DNA from: Streptomyces sp. NBC_01707
GTDB taxonomy: Bacteria; Actinomycetota; Actinomycetes; Streptomycetales; Streptomycetaceae
Assembly (NCBI RefSeq): GCF_041438805.1
Contig: NZ_CP109190.1
Span: 7,440,001-7,504,000 of the forward strand
Reading direction: 5' to 3'
DNA: 64,000 nt
Positions 45,842 to 55,559 of the stretch are shown in pieces. The notes under the pieces are model-generated. The model was given only the letters and a program-made list of their open reading frames with translations. It was not told where the DNA came from and made no database searches. Position 1 is the stretch's first letter, and each line of letters begins with the position of its first letter. Position numbers and translations under genes: made by a program.

Positions 45842-47116
45842 ATGACCGACCCGTATCTGATCATCTCCTCCGACTGCCACGCCGGACTGCCCACCGAGGA
45901 GTACCGGCCCTATCTGGACGCCCGGTTCCACCGGGAGTTCGGCGACTTCCTCGACGGGCGAGACCGCCGCCGTGAGGAGATGACCCGCCTCGGCGTACGC
46001 AACGAGGCCTTCGCCGACAAGTGGTTCCACGACAACGAGGAAGGGCTGAGGGGAGGTTGGGACGCCGCGCAGCGACTGAAGGAGCTCGACGGCGACGGGG
46101 TGGCGGCCGAGGTCGTCTTCCCGGACGCGGACGCCGTCGACAGCCGGACCGCCGCCCCGTTCGGCGTCGGCCTCGGCCTCTCCGGCGACCAGGACCCGGA
46201 ACTGGGCATGGCCGGCGCACAGGCCCACAACCGGTGGCTCGCCGACTTCGTCTCGCAGAACCCCGAACGGCACTGCGGAGTAGCCCTGTTGCCCGTCACG
46301 GGTGAGGTCGACCGTGTCGTCGCCGAGATCCACCGGGCCAAGGAGTCGGGTCTCGGGGCGCTGATGATCCCCTCCATGTGGGTGGACAAGGCGCCGTACC
46401 ACGAACGCCGTTACGACCCCGTATGGGCGGCCGCCGCCGAGACGGGGATGCCGGTCGTCACACACTCCGGCGCGGCCCCGCGTCACGAATACGGCGACCA
46501 CCTGGGGATCTACGTCTCCGAGGTCACCTGGTGGCCGTCCCGCCCGCTCTGGTTCCTGCTCTGGTCGGGCGCCTTCGAACGCCACCCGGGGCTGAGGTTC
46601 GGCGTCGCCGAGTCCGGCTGCTGGTGGCTGCCGAACCTGCTCTGGTTCATGGACCGGCTCTATCTGGGCGCCCATGGCGGAAAGAAGCTGTCGCCGTTCG
46701 CCGAGCTGAAGCGGCCCCCGCACGAGTACCTGGACCGCCAGGTGTTCATCTGCGCCACCAACACCAAGCGACGCGAGCTCGCCCAGCGCTACGAGATCGG
46801 CGTCGACAACATCCTGTGGGGCAGCGACTTCCCGCACCCCGAAGGCACCTGGCCGAACACCGCCGACTGGTTGCGCGCCACCTTCCACGACATCCCGGTG
46901 GCCGAGACCCGCCGGATGCTGGGACTCGCCGCGGCCGAGGTCTTCGGCTTCGACACGGCGAAGCTCGCGCCGATCGCCCGGCGTATCGGCCCGACCCCGC
47001 AGGAGCTGGGCCAGAGTGCCGACCAGACGGCGGTCGAAGCGTCCTGGGCTCGCTCGCGCGAGGTCGGCCGGCACTGGCTGACGGACCACGACTTCCCGGT
47101 CCTGGGGGTCGGCTGA
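45842..47116 (+). CDS. ACMSD-type amidohydrolase 1
   Basis: A 424-residue TIM-barrel metal-dependent hydrolase/decarboxylase of the amidohydrolase 2 (ACMSD) family. The first metal motif is SSDCHAG (Asp11, His13), later ligands are in VVTHSGAAP and the terminal NILWGSDFPHPEG. Family members decarboxylate or hydrolyse carboxylated ring-cleavage products. It overlaps the next amidohydrolase by TGATG. The two proteins are similar in overall plan but diverged, suggesting two successive steps or a heteromer. Confidence 0.9.
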   Translation: MTDPYLIISSDCHAGLPTEEYRPYLDARFHREFGDFLDGRDRRREEMTRLGVRNEAFADKWFHDNEEGLRGGWDAAQRLKELDGDGVAAEVVFPDADAVDSRTAAPFGVGLGLSGDQDPELGMAGAQAHNRWLADFVSQNPERHCGVALLPVTGEVDRVVAEIHRAKESGLGALMIPSMWVDKAPYHERRYDPVWAAAAETGMPVVTHSGAAPRHEYGDHLGIYVSEVTWWPSRPLWFLLWSGAFERHPGLRFGVAESGCWWLPNLLWFMDRLYLGAHGGKKLSPFAELKRPPHEYLDRQVFICATNTKRRELAQRYEIGVDNILWGSDFPHPEGTWPNTADWLRATFHDIPVAETRRMLGLAAAEVFGFDTAKLAPIARRIGPTPQELGQSADQTAVEASWARSREVGRHWLTDHDFPVLGVG

Positions 47117-48345
47117 TGTCCCGCGAGCGCTACACCGTCATCTCCGCCGACTGCCACGCGGGCGCCGACCTGCTCGATTACAAGCCCTACCTGGAGGCCA
47201 GGTACCACGAGGATTTCGACGCCTGGGCGGCGGCGTACGTCAATCCGTACGCGGACCTCCTCGCCGACACCGCCGACCGCAACTGGAACTCCGCACGCCG
47301 CCTCGCCGAGCTGGCGGCGGACGGCATCGTCGCGGAGGTCGTCTTCCCCAACACCGTCCCACCGTTCTTCCCCTCGGCCTCCCTGATGGCCCCCGCGCCC
47401 TCACCGCAGGAGTACGAACAGCGCTGGGCGGGCCTGCGCGCCCACAACCGCTGGCTCGCCGACTTCTGCGCCGACGCGCCCGGCCGGCGGGCGGGCGTCG
47501 CGCAGATCCTCCTCAACGACCCGGCGGAGGCGGTCCGCGAGGTCCACCGCACCAAGGAGGCGGGGCTCACCGGCGGCATCCTGCTGCCCGGCACCCCGCC
47601 GGGATCCGGCATCCCGGAGCTGTACTCCCAGGTGTACGACCCGCTGTGGGCGGTCTGCGAGGAGCTGGACGTGCCGGTGAACCACCACGGCGGTTCGGCC
47701 TCCCCGCCGCTCGGCGACGAACCGGCGGCGCGCGCCGTCTTCATGGTGGAGACGACCTGGTTCTCCCACCGGGCGCTGTGGCACCTGATCTTCGGCGGGG
47801 CCTTCCGCCGCCACCCCGGACTGAAGCTCGTCCTCACCGAACAGGGCTCCGGCTGGATCCCGGGCGTCGTCGAGATGCTCGACTACTACCACGGCCGGCT
47901 GGTCGCCGCGGCCTCCCGGGCGTCCACCGCCGAGTCCAAGTTCGGTGCGGGGCTTGCCGCTTCGATGGGAGCGAGCCCCGGTGAGGTCTGGCGCGACAAC
48001 TGCTTCGTCGGCGCCAGCTTCATGCGCCCCCACGAGGTGCCGCTGCGCGACCGGATCGGCCTCGACAAGATCATGTGGGGCAGCGACTACCCGCACGACG
48101 AGGGCACCGCCCCCTATTCGCGGGAGGGCCTGCGGATCGCGTACGCCGGACTCCCGCCCGACGAGATCGCGGCGATGGTCGGCGGTAACGCGGCCCGCGT
48201 GTACGGCTTCGACCTGGCCGTGCTCGACCGCATCGCTGCGACGGCCGGCCCGACGGTCGACGAGATCGCCGAACCGCTCAAGGAGGCCCCGGCCGACGCG
48301 ACCAGCCCGGCCTTCGCGCCGGGCGGGTCGGTCCGTGTCTGGTGA
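47116..48345 (+). CDS. ACMSD-type amidohydrolase 2
   Basis: A 409-residue paralogue of the preceding gene: first metal motif ISADCHAGADL, PVNHHGGSASPPLG in place of the first protein's THSGAAP, and KIMWGSDYPHDEG at the end. The ATG at 47116 overlaps the preceding TGA by one base. Last gene of the cluster. The long frame continuing upstream is inside the previous gene and is not used. The substrate is unknown; in the ACMSD family, decarboxylation without cofactor other than zinc is common. Confidence 0.9.
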   Translation: MSRERYTVISADCHAGADLLDYKPYLEARYHEDFDAWAAAYVNPYADLLADTADRNWNSARRLAELAADGIVAEVVFPNTVPPFFPSASLMAPAPSPQEYEQRWAGLRAHNRWLADFCADAPGRRAGVAQILLNDPAEAVREVHRTKEAGLTGGILLPGTPPGSGIPELYSQVYDPLWAVCEELDVPVNHHGGSASPPLGDEPAARAVFMVETTWFSHRALWHLIFGGAFRRHPGLKLVLTEQGSGWIPGVVEMLDYYHGRLVAAASRASTAESKFGAGLAASMGASPGEVWRDNCFVGASFMRPHEVPLRDRIGLDKIMWGSDYPHDEGTAPYSREGLRIAYAGLPPDEIAAMVGGNAARVYGFDLAVLDRIAATAGPTVDEIAEPLKEAPADATSPAFAPGGSVRVW

Positions 48346-48376
48346 CGGGGCCCGGTGGGAATGAGAACATCCCCGG

Positions 48377-49090
48377 GTGACGGATACCCAGGCGCATGAC
48401 GAGTCCCACGGCAACGGCCTCGGCGCGCGGCTGAACTGGTTGCGCGCCGCGGTCCTCGGCGCCAACGACGGCGTGGTCTCCACGGCGGGCATCGTCGTCG
48501 GCGTCGCCGGAGCCACCGGCGACCGCGGTGCCCTCCTGACGGCGGGCCTCGCCGGACTGCTGGCCGGATCCATGTCGATGGCGGCCGGCGAATACGTGTC
48601 GGTGTCCACCCAGCGCGACTCGGAGCAGGCCGCGCTCGCGACGGAGAAGCGGGAGCTGCAGGAGACCCCGGAGGCGGAACTCGCCGAGCTGTCCGGTCTG
48701 TTGGAGGGCAAGGGGCTGAGCCGGGAAGTCGCCCGCGAGGCCGCCGTCCAGCTCACCGAACGCGATGCGCTGCGCGCCCACGCGGAGGTGGAGCTGGGGA
48801 TCGACCCGGACGACCTGACGAACCCCTGGCACGCCGCCGGCGCGAGCTTCCTGGCCTTCACGGCGGGAGCGCTGCTGCCGCTGCTGGCGATCGTGCTGCC
48901 ACCGGCGTGGCTGCGGCTGGTCGTCACCGTGCTGGCGGTACTGGCGGCGCTGGCGCTCACCGGTTGGTGGAGCGCGCGGCTGGGCGACGCGGCGGTGGGA
49001 CGCGCGGTGCTGCGGAACATGGGTGGGGGAGCGGTGGCCATGGGGGTCACCTATGCGGCGGGGGCGTTGCTGGGAGCGGTCGGGGTCTGA
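48377..49090 (+). CDS. VIT1/CCC1 family membrane transporter
   Basis: A 237-residue protein of the VIT (vacuolar iron transporter-like) family, which moves Fe(II) or Mn(II). It has the LRAAVLGANDGVVSTAGIVV signature in the first helix, AGLLAGSMSMAAGEYVSVST in the second, a charged cytoplasmic segment (about residues 75-145), and three more helices to the end. GTG 48377 start. It is only 31 bases after the amidohydrolase stop, but its function looks unrelated. Confidence 0.9.
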   Translation: MTDTQAHDESHGNGLGARLNWLRAAVLGANDGVVSTAGIVVGVAGATGDRGALLTAGLAGLLAGSMSMAAGEYVSVSTQRDSEQAALATEKRELQETPEAELAELSGLLEGKGLSREVAREAAVQLTERDALRAHAEVELGIDPDDLTNPWHAAGASFLAFTAGALLPLLAIVLPPAWLRLVVTVLAVLAALALTGWWSARLGDAAVGRAVLRNMGGGAVAMGVTYAAGALLGAVGV

Positions 49091-49198
49091 TCCGGCCCGC
49101 GTTGGCAGAAGTCACCAAAGGTTGCTGACATCGCGTCTCGCATACTTGTTGGTAACAACGTCTAGTCCTCGGCCGACCCACCGCTCTACGGTGCTCGC

Positions 49199-50085
<887 letters not shown>

Positions 50086-50089
<4 letters not shown>

Positions 50090-50775
50090 GCGCCGGAGCC
50101 GTCACGGACGCCCGGGCACGGTTCGTACGCCCCCTGCTCATCGCGTTTCTCGTGGCCTCCGCCGTCGACCTCGCGGGCGTCCTCGCCGATGTGCGTCTCG
50201 CCCACCTCGTCGCCAAGCCGCTGCTGATGCCGCTGCTCGCCGGGTACGCCGCCGCCCGCCGCGGTCCCCGGCTGCTCGTCGCCGCGCTGCTCTTCGGCTG
50301 GGGCGGCGACACGTTCCTGCTGCCCGACGCCGATGCCGCTTTCCTCATCGGCATGGGTTCCTTCGCCGCGGGCCACGTCTGTTATCTGTGGCTCTTCGGG
50401 CGGGCCCGCAGCTCCGTACTGCTCGGCGCGGGGTACGCCGCGGTCCTCGTCGGCTTCGTCGCCCTCATCTGGGGCGGGCTCCCCGCTGACCTGCGGATCC
50501 CGATGGCCGGCTACAGCCTGCTGCTCGCCGCGATGGCCTACCGGGCCGGCACCCGCGGCCGGTACGCCGCACTCGGCGGGGCACTCTTCCTGCTGTCCGA
50601 CGCGCTCATCGCCACCGGCATCGCCGACTGGCCACAGCTGCCCGCGCCGGACTTCTGGGTCATGCTCACGTACATCGTGGCGCAGCTCCTGCTGACCGTC
50701 GGGGTGCTCACACCGGGCCCGGAAGGAACCGCTGCCGCCACCGGGGCGTACGGTGAGCGGAGTATCAGCATCTGA
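50086..50775 (+). CDS. Lysoplasmalogenase (YhhN/TMEM86 family)
   Basis: A 229-residue membrane protein with about eight helices (for example FLIGMGSFAAGHVCYLWLFG, ALGGALFLLSDALIATGIAD). YhhN proteins hydrolyse the vinyl-ether bond of lysoplasmalogens in animals; bacterial members may act on related lipids. The conserved GDxFL and SDxLIA acid motifs (WGGDTFLLPD, LLSDALIA) are present. Coupled by ATGA to the sterol-desaturase-like gene. Confidence 0.88.
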
Positions 50776-50796
50776 GATCAGCAAGGACCCCCACGC

Positions 50797-51840
50797 ATGC
50801 GCGCCACTGTCATCCACGCCCCCCGCGACATCCGTGTCCAGGAGGTGCCGGACCCGACGATCCAGCAGCCCACCGATGTGGTGCTGCGGGTCCTGCGGGC
50901 CTGCATCTGCGGCAGCGACCTGTGGGCGTACCGTGGCGAGGCCGCCCGCCTGCCCGGCCAGCGCATCGGCCACGAGTTCATCGGGATCGTCGAGGAGGCG
51001 GGACCGGAGGTCAGCGGCTTCGCGCGCGGTGACCTCGTCGTGGCCCCCTTCGTCTGGTCCGACGGCACCTGCGAGTACTGCGCCGAGGGCCTGACGACGT
51101 CCTGCCCGCAGGGCGGTTTCTGGGGCTCGGTCGGCTCCGACGGCGGGCAGGGCGAGGCCGTGCGTGTCCCCTTCGCCGACGGCACGCTGGTCAAGCTCCC
51201 GGCCGCCGCCGCGTCCGACGACCGCCTGCTCACGGCGCTCCTGGCGCTGTCCGACGTGCTCGGCACGGGGCACCACGCCGCCATCGGCGCGGGCGTGAAG
51301 CCCGGCAGCACGGTCGCGGTCGTCGGTGACGGGGCGGTCGGCCTCTGCGGCGTCATGGCCGCGAAGCGACTCGGCGCCGAGCGGATCATCGCGCTCGGCC
51401 GCCACCAGGTGCGCACGGACATCGCCCGCACCTTCGGCGCCACGGACGTCGTCGCCGAGCGCGGCGAAGCAGCCGTCGCGGCCGTACGGGAACTGACCGG
51501 CGGCGCGGGCGCCCACGCCGTGATCGAGGCAGTCGGCACCGAGCAGTCGATGCGCACGGCGGTCGGGATCACCCGCGACGGCGGCTCGATCGGCTACGTC
51601 GGCGTGCCGCACGGCAGCGGCACCGGCCTCGACCTCGGCGTCATGTTCGACCGGAACATAGCCCTGCGCGGCGGCGTCGCCCCCGTGCGCACGTACATTC
51701 CGGAACTGCTCCCCGACGTCCTGGCCGGCACGATCGACCCGTCGCCCGTCTTCGACCTCACCATCGGCCTCGACGAGGTTCCCGTCGGCTACAAGGCCAT
51801 GGACGAGCGCACGGCGCTGAAGGTCCTCATCAAGCCGTAG
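50797..51840 (+). CDS. Zinc-dependent alcohol dehydrogenase family protein
   Basis: A 347-residue medium-chain dehydrogenase. Catalytic zinc ligands are Cys38 (ACICGSDLW), His59 and Glu60 (IGHEFIGIVEE); the nucleotide fold has GDGAVGLCG. In the structural-zinc lobe the segment DGTCEYCAEGLTTSC has Asp where the first Cys is usual, so this lobe is altered. Substrate unknown. It ends at 51840 and its last 11 bases overlap the end of the convergent CoA-transferase gene. Confidence 0.91.
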   Translation: MRATVIHAPRDIRVQEVPDPTIQQPTDVVLRVLRACICGSDLWAYRGEAARLPGQRIGHEFIGIVEEAGPEVSGFARGDLVVAPFVWSDGTCEYCAEGLTTSCPQGGFWGSVGSDGGQGEAVRVPFADGTLVKLPAAAASDDRLLTALLALSDVLGTGHHAAIGAGVKPGSTVAVVGDGAVGLCGVMAAKRLGAERIIALGRHQVRTDIARTFGATDVVAERGEAAVAAVRELTGGAGAHAVIEAVGTEQSMRTAVGITRDGGSIGYVGVPHGSGTGLDLGVMFDRNIALRGGVAPVRTYIPELLPDVLAGTIDPSPVFDLTIGLDEVPVGYKAMDERTALKVLIKP

Positions 51841-53281
51841 TGGTAAGCCACTTCGGCGCATCCGCGCCCAACCGGCCCGGCGGACGTGACCAGTCCGTCG
51901 GGCCGCCCGCGAAGGACACCGGCGGCAGGGCATGACGCAGCCGGCCCGACGCGCTGTCCGTGGAGCCGAGATACTTCTCGGGGTCGTACGTCTCCGAGAG
52001 GTCGTACGCCGCCGACGGGCCGTACGAGTCCGGCGTGCGGGTGAGCCCGCCGCAGAGCCAGTGCGCCGTCTGCCCCAGCGCCAGCCGCAGCAGCCGCGAA
52101 CCGCCCTCGTCGTGCTGCTCGGTCAGCGCCCGCAGCACTCCCGCCGCCAGCAGATAGCCGGTGCCGTGGTCGAGGGCCTGTGCGGGCAGTGCGCCCGGCG
52201 TCCCGGCGTCCCCCTCCACGGCGGCGATCCCGGTGGCCACCTGCACCAGACTGTCGAAGCCGCGCCGTTCGTGCCACGGCCCGTACCGCCCCCACGCGGA
52301 CACCTGAGCAAGGACCAGACCGGGACGGCGTACGGCGAGCGTCTCCGGCGTCAGGCCGTACGTCTCCAGCGCGCCCGGCCGGTATCCGGTGACCAGCACA
52401 TCGGCGGCGGCGAGCAGTTCGTCGAACGTCGCCCGGTCCGCGCGGTCGCCCAGATCCAGGGAGACCGACCGTTTGCCGAACCCCGTGTCGTTGTGGGCGT
52501 CCTGGCTCTCCGGCAGCTGCGGCGCATCGATCCGCAGGACGTCCGCGCCCAGCAGCGCCAGCGTGCGGGTGGCCACCGGGCCGGCCAGGACACGGGTCAG
52601 ATCGAGAACCCGGACTCCGGCGGCGGGCAGCAGCGGCGAGCCCGACACGGCGGGAAGGCGGCGTGCACCCACCTGCCCCGGCCCCTCGGTCCGGTCGAGC
52701 GTCAGCAGCGGGCGTGTGGCGACGGCGGAGCCCTGCTCGTGCGCCGCCCACTCCTCGGGGGTACGCAGTGCGACGGCCAGACCGCCCGCGGCGTACACCG
52801 TCTCCTCGATCTCCACCGCCCGCCGCTCGGCGAGCACCGCGGCCACCGCGTCCACTCCGGCATCGGCGGGCAGGCCGAGAGCGGCGAGCAACCGGGTCCG
52901 GTGGTGCGGGTAGTTGGCGTGGGTGCGGACCCAGCCGTCGGCCGTCCGCCAGAACCGGGACAGCGGGGCGAAATTGGTCGGCGCGCGCCCGTCGACCCGC
53001 AGATGGCGCTCGCTGAGGAACGCGGTGGCCACCGCACCGTCGTCGACCCGGACCCGCCCGACCGGCCCGCCGGTGCTGCCCGCACGGCGCGCGGCCAGCT
53101 CGGCGGCGGCCAGCGCGCAGACCGCGACGGTGGAACGGGCCAGCTCCATGACGGGCAGCCGCGCGGGCAGCAGCCCGGCCGGTCCGCCGCCGTCGATACG
53201 GTCCAGAAGTGCCGGATCGCCGCCGAGGGCGGTCCATGCCTGCTCCGTCCCGGAGCTCCGCGTGTCGATCACATCTGCCAT
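51830..53281 (-). CDS. CaiB/BaiF family CoA-transferase
   Basis: A 483-residue family III CoA-transferase. The characteristic GVRVLDLTRVLAGPVATRTL, LGADVLRID and DTGFGKRSVSLDLGD segments are in the second half, preceded by a shorter, diverged N-terminal copy of the fold. These enzymes move CoA between acids, or act as racemases. ATG 53281 was chosen because the upstream extension is low-complexity. Its 3' end overlaps the convergent alcohol dehydrogenase gene by 11 bases. The substrate acid is unknown. Confidence 0.88.
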   Translation of the reverse strand: MADVIDTRSSGTEQAWTALGGDPALLDRIDGGGPAGLLPARLPVMELARSTVAVCALAAAELAARRAGSTGGPVGRVRVDDGAVATAFLSERHLRVDGRAPTNFAPLSRFWRTADGWVRTHANYPHHRTRLLAALGLPADAGVDAVAAVLAERRAVEIEETVYAAGGLAVALRTPEEWAAHEQGSAVATRPLLTLDRTEGPGQVGARRLPAVSGSPLLPAAGVRVLDLTRVLAGPVATRTLALLGADVLRIDAPQLPESQDAHNDTGFGKRSVSLDLGDRADRATFDELLAAADVLVTGYRPGALETYGLTPETLAVRRPGLVLAQVSAWGRYGPWHERRGFDSLVQVATGIAAVEGDAGTPGALPAQALDHGTGYLLAAGVLRALTEQHDEGGSRLLRLALGQTAHWLCGGLTRTPDSYGPSAAYDLSETYDPEKYLGSTDSASGRLRHALPPVSFAGGPTDWSRPPGRLGADAPKWLTTTA

Positions 53282-53317
53282 GACCGCACTATGGCACCCA
53301 GTGCCACCGCAGTGCGA

Positions 53318-53353
53318 GGGAAGGGCCGAGGACAGTTGTCCCCGGCCCTTCCC
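53318..53353 (-). terminator. Terminator after the secreted peptidase gene
   Basis: An 11-base stem GGGAAGGGCCG with its complement, one A/C mismatch and then a 5-base inner stem (GGACA/TGTCC) with a GT tip, 16 bases beyond the peptidase stop. Confidence 0.8.
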
Positions 53354-53369
53354 CCGACAGGGGCGGTGA

Positions 53370-54905
53370 CTACCTGCGGACCGCGTCCAGCGCGTCCACC
53401 ACACCGGCACCGTAGAAGCCGTTGTGGTTCCTGGGGCCCTCGCAGACGGCGTCGATCTTGCCGTCACCGTTGATGTCGTACGGGTCACCGCACGCGGTGG
53501 CGTCCGCCTCGTGCACCAGCAGCGCCTTCACCGCGGCCGCCGAGGCGTGCGGGTGCGACGACTTGATCAGGGCCACCACACCGGCGACATGCGGGGAGGC
53601 CATCGACGTACCGGCCTTGTAGCCGTACTTGCCGCCCGGCAGCGTCGACAGGATCAGACCGCTCGTGGCCGGCGGTGCGGGCGTCTGGTAGATCGTGGAG
53701 TCGCCGCCCGGGGCGGCCACATCGATGATCCCGTCACCGTAGTTGGAGTACGAGGCCTTCAGGCCCTTGGCGCCGGTCGCGGAGACCGTGACGACACCCG
53801 GCAGCATCGTCGGGATGTCGAGGCACTCCCGCGGGTCGATCGTCCGCGTCACCGGCGTGGTGTCGTTCGGGCTGGTCGAGTCCTCGAGCGTGTCGGCGGC
53901 GAGGTCCTCGCTGCTGTTGCCGGCCGCGGCGACGTTGACCGTGCCCTTGCGCTCCGCGTACCGGCTGGCGCGGGTGACCGCCTCCACCAGGGCGCCCTGG
54001 TCGGGGTCGTTCTTGCAGTTGTACAGCCAAGGGTCGGTGTAATAGCTGTTGTTCGTGACATCGACGCCGTGCTCGGCGGCCCAGACGAAGCCGCAGACCA
54101 CGGCCTCGGTGTAGAAGAAACCGCTCGAGGTCGCCACCTTGATGCCCGCCACCTTGACGCCCGGCGCGACACCGGTCACGCCGATGCCGTTCTTCGCGGC
54201 GGCGATGGTGCCCGCGACATGCGTGCCGTGGTCGCTCTCACCGGTCTGCGGACGCCAGGCGCCGTCCGTCGTGTCCGGCGCGCCGCTCACGCAGTTCGCC
54301 GACGCCCCGCGGTCGAAGTTCGGAGCGAGGTCCGGGTGCGTGTCGTCGACACCCGTGTCGATGACCGCGACCGTGACCTTCTTGCTCCCCAGCGACACCC
54401 GGTGCGCCTGGTCCGCCTTGATGGCGGGCAGATCCCACTGGAGCGGCTCCATCGGATCCTGGTCCGCCGTCGCCTTCGCGGCCGCGGCCCGTGCCTGCTC
54501 GGCGGAGAGCGACTGCTCGACCCCGATGTCCTTGGTGGCCTGCGGAACGATGGGGTTGGTGCGGGTCGCCCCCGCCGAGTCGACCCCCCTGACCCGGCGG
54601 ATCGACTGCGCGAACTCCGGGTTCTGCGAGTGGACGACGATGACACCGATCTGCTCGTAGGCCATCACCACCGTGCCACCGGCCCGGGCTATCGCCTTCT
54701 TCACCTGCTTGACGGTGCCGTGACCGCCACGGGTGTTGACGACGTACGACAGCTTCGGGCCGTCCGTCGAGACCGCCGCCGTGGGCAGTCCGTCCGACGG
54801 GGCGGCGGATGCGGCACTCGTCGGCAGGAAGCCGAGCGAGGCCGTGAGGGCCAGTCCGACAGGAAGCGTCAGTGCGCGCGTCCGTCTGGATCCCAGATGA
54901 GCCAT
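53370..54905 (-). CDS. Secreted subtilisin-like serine peptidase (S8)
   Basis: A 511-residue secreted peptidase. A Sec signal peptide runs to AASAAPS (about residue 35), followed by an inhibitor-type propeptide (KLSYVVNTRGGHGTVKQVKK ... VIVVHSQNPEF) and the S8 domain. Catalytic Asp183 (VAVIDTGVDDTHPDL), His226 (DHGTHVAGT), oxyanion Asn330 (AAAGNSSED) and Ser434 (GTSMASPHVAG) are intact. After the catalytic domain a DINGDGKID loop (about 478-486) resembles a calcium-binding EF-hand/dockerin loop. Monocistronic, with a strong terminator. Confidence 0.94.
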   Translation of the reverse strand: MAHLGSRRTRALTLPVGLALTASLGFLPTSAASAAPSDGLPTAAVSTDGPKLSYVVNTRGGHGTVKQVKKAIARAGGTVVMAYEQIGVIVVHSQNPEFAQSIRRVRGVDSAGATRTNPIVPQATKDIGVEQSLSAEQARAAAAKATADQDPMEPLQWDLPAIKADQAHRVSLGSKKVTVAVIDTGVDDTHPDLAPNFDRGASANCVSGAPDTTDGAWRPQTGESDHGTHVAGTIAAAKNGIGVTGVAPGVKVAGIKVATSSGFFYTEAVVCGFVWAAEHGVDVTNNSYYTDPWLYNCKNDPDQGALVEAVTRASRYAERKGTVNVAAAGNSSEDLAADTLEDSTSPNDTTPVTRTIDPRECLDIPTMLPGVVTVSATGAKGLKASYSNYGDGIIDVAAPGGDSTIYQTPAPPATSGLILSTLPGGKYGYKAGTSMASPHVAGVVALIKSSHPHASAAAVKALLVHEADATACGDPYDINGDGKIDAVCEGPRNHNGFYGAGVVDALDAVRR

Positions 54906-55193
54906 GGGGTCTCCACATCATCCGTGCCGTGCGACCGGACACGGGGTGTGTTCGGCCGTGTACATGAAGAGCGAAGCTATCGCTGATCATCCCGGCTCAT
55001 CAATGAGTTGACGGAACTGCGTTCGGAGGTCGATCCGATCGGATGAGTTCAAGAACAGGCAAACCACGGTGAACCACTTCGCCGTTCTCTCCGTGCCGTT
55101 GTCAGGGGAGGCGCACCACCGGCCCCCCGACATCGAGGTCCTCCTGTGAAATCCACCGTCCCCACCACCGCACCCGCATCGCGAGGAGATTCC

Positions 55194-55559
55194 GTGGCTA
55201 CCGATGCATCGCCACCCAAGGCCAGCCCTGACACCGGCCCTGCCCAGCCCACGACCGAGGAGTTCGTCGAGGTCCAGGAGAGCGCGGAGTTCGCCGAACT
55301 GCGCCACGCGCACCGGTCGTTCGCCTTCCCCCTGACCATCGCCTTCGTCCTCTGGTACCTGCTCTACGTGCTCCTGTCGAACTACGCGGGCGGCTTCATG
55401 GGCACGAAGTTGTTCGGCAACGTCAACGTGGCGCTCGTCTTCGGTCTCGCCCAGTTCCTCACCACGTTCCTCATCGCCTGGTTCTACTCCCGCCACGCCG
55501 CCGCGAAGCTCGACCCGAAGGCCGCCGCGATCAAGTCCCGTATGGAGGCCGACGCATGA
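55194..55559 (+). CDS. DUF485 domain membrane protein
   Basis: A 121-residue protein from GTG 55194, where AGGAG lies 7 bases upstream; an in-frame GTG at 55146 would add 16 residues. The DUF485 core is ELRHAHRSFAFPLTIAFVLW, then NYAGGFMGTKLFG and a second helix FLTTFLIAWFYSRHA. DUF485 proteins almost always precede acetate/cation symporter genes and are needed for their function. Its stop overlaps the symporter start by ATGA. Confidence 0.93.
   Translation: MATDASPPKASPDTGPAQPTTEEFVEVQESAEFAELRHAHRSFAFPLTIAFVLWYLLYVLLSNYAGGFMGTKLFGNVNVALVFGLAQFLTTFLIAWFYSRHAAAKLDPKAAAIKSRMEADA

Noticed and set aside
49147..49159. TTGTTGGTAACAA symmetry before the sterol-desaturase-like gene
   Set aside because: Short arms of five bases and no regulator gene nearby; could be chance.
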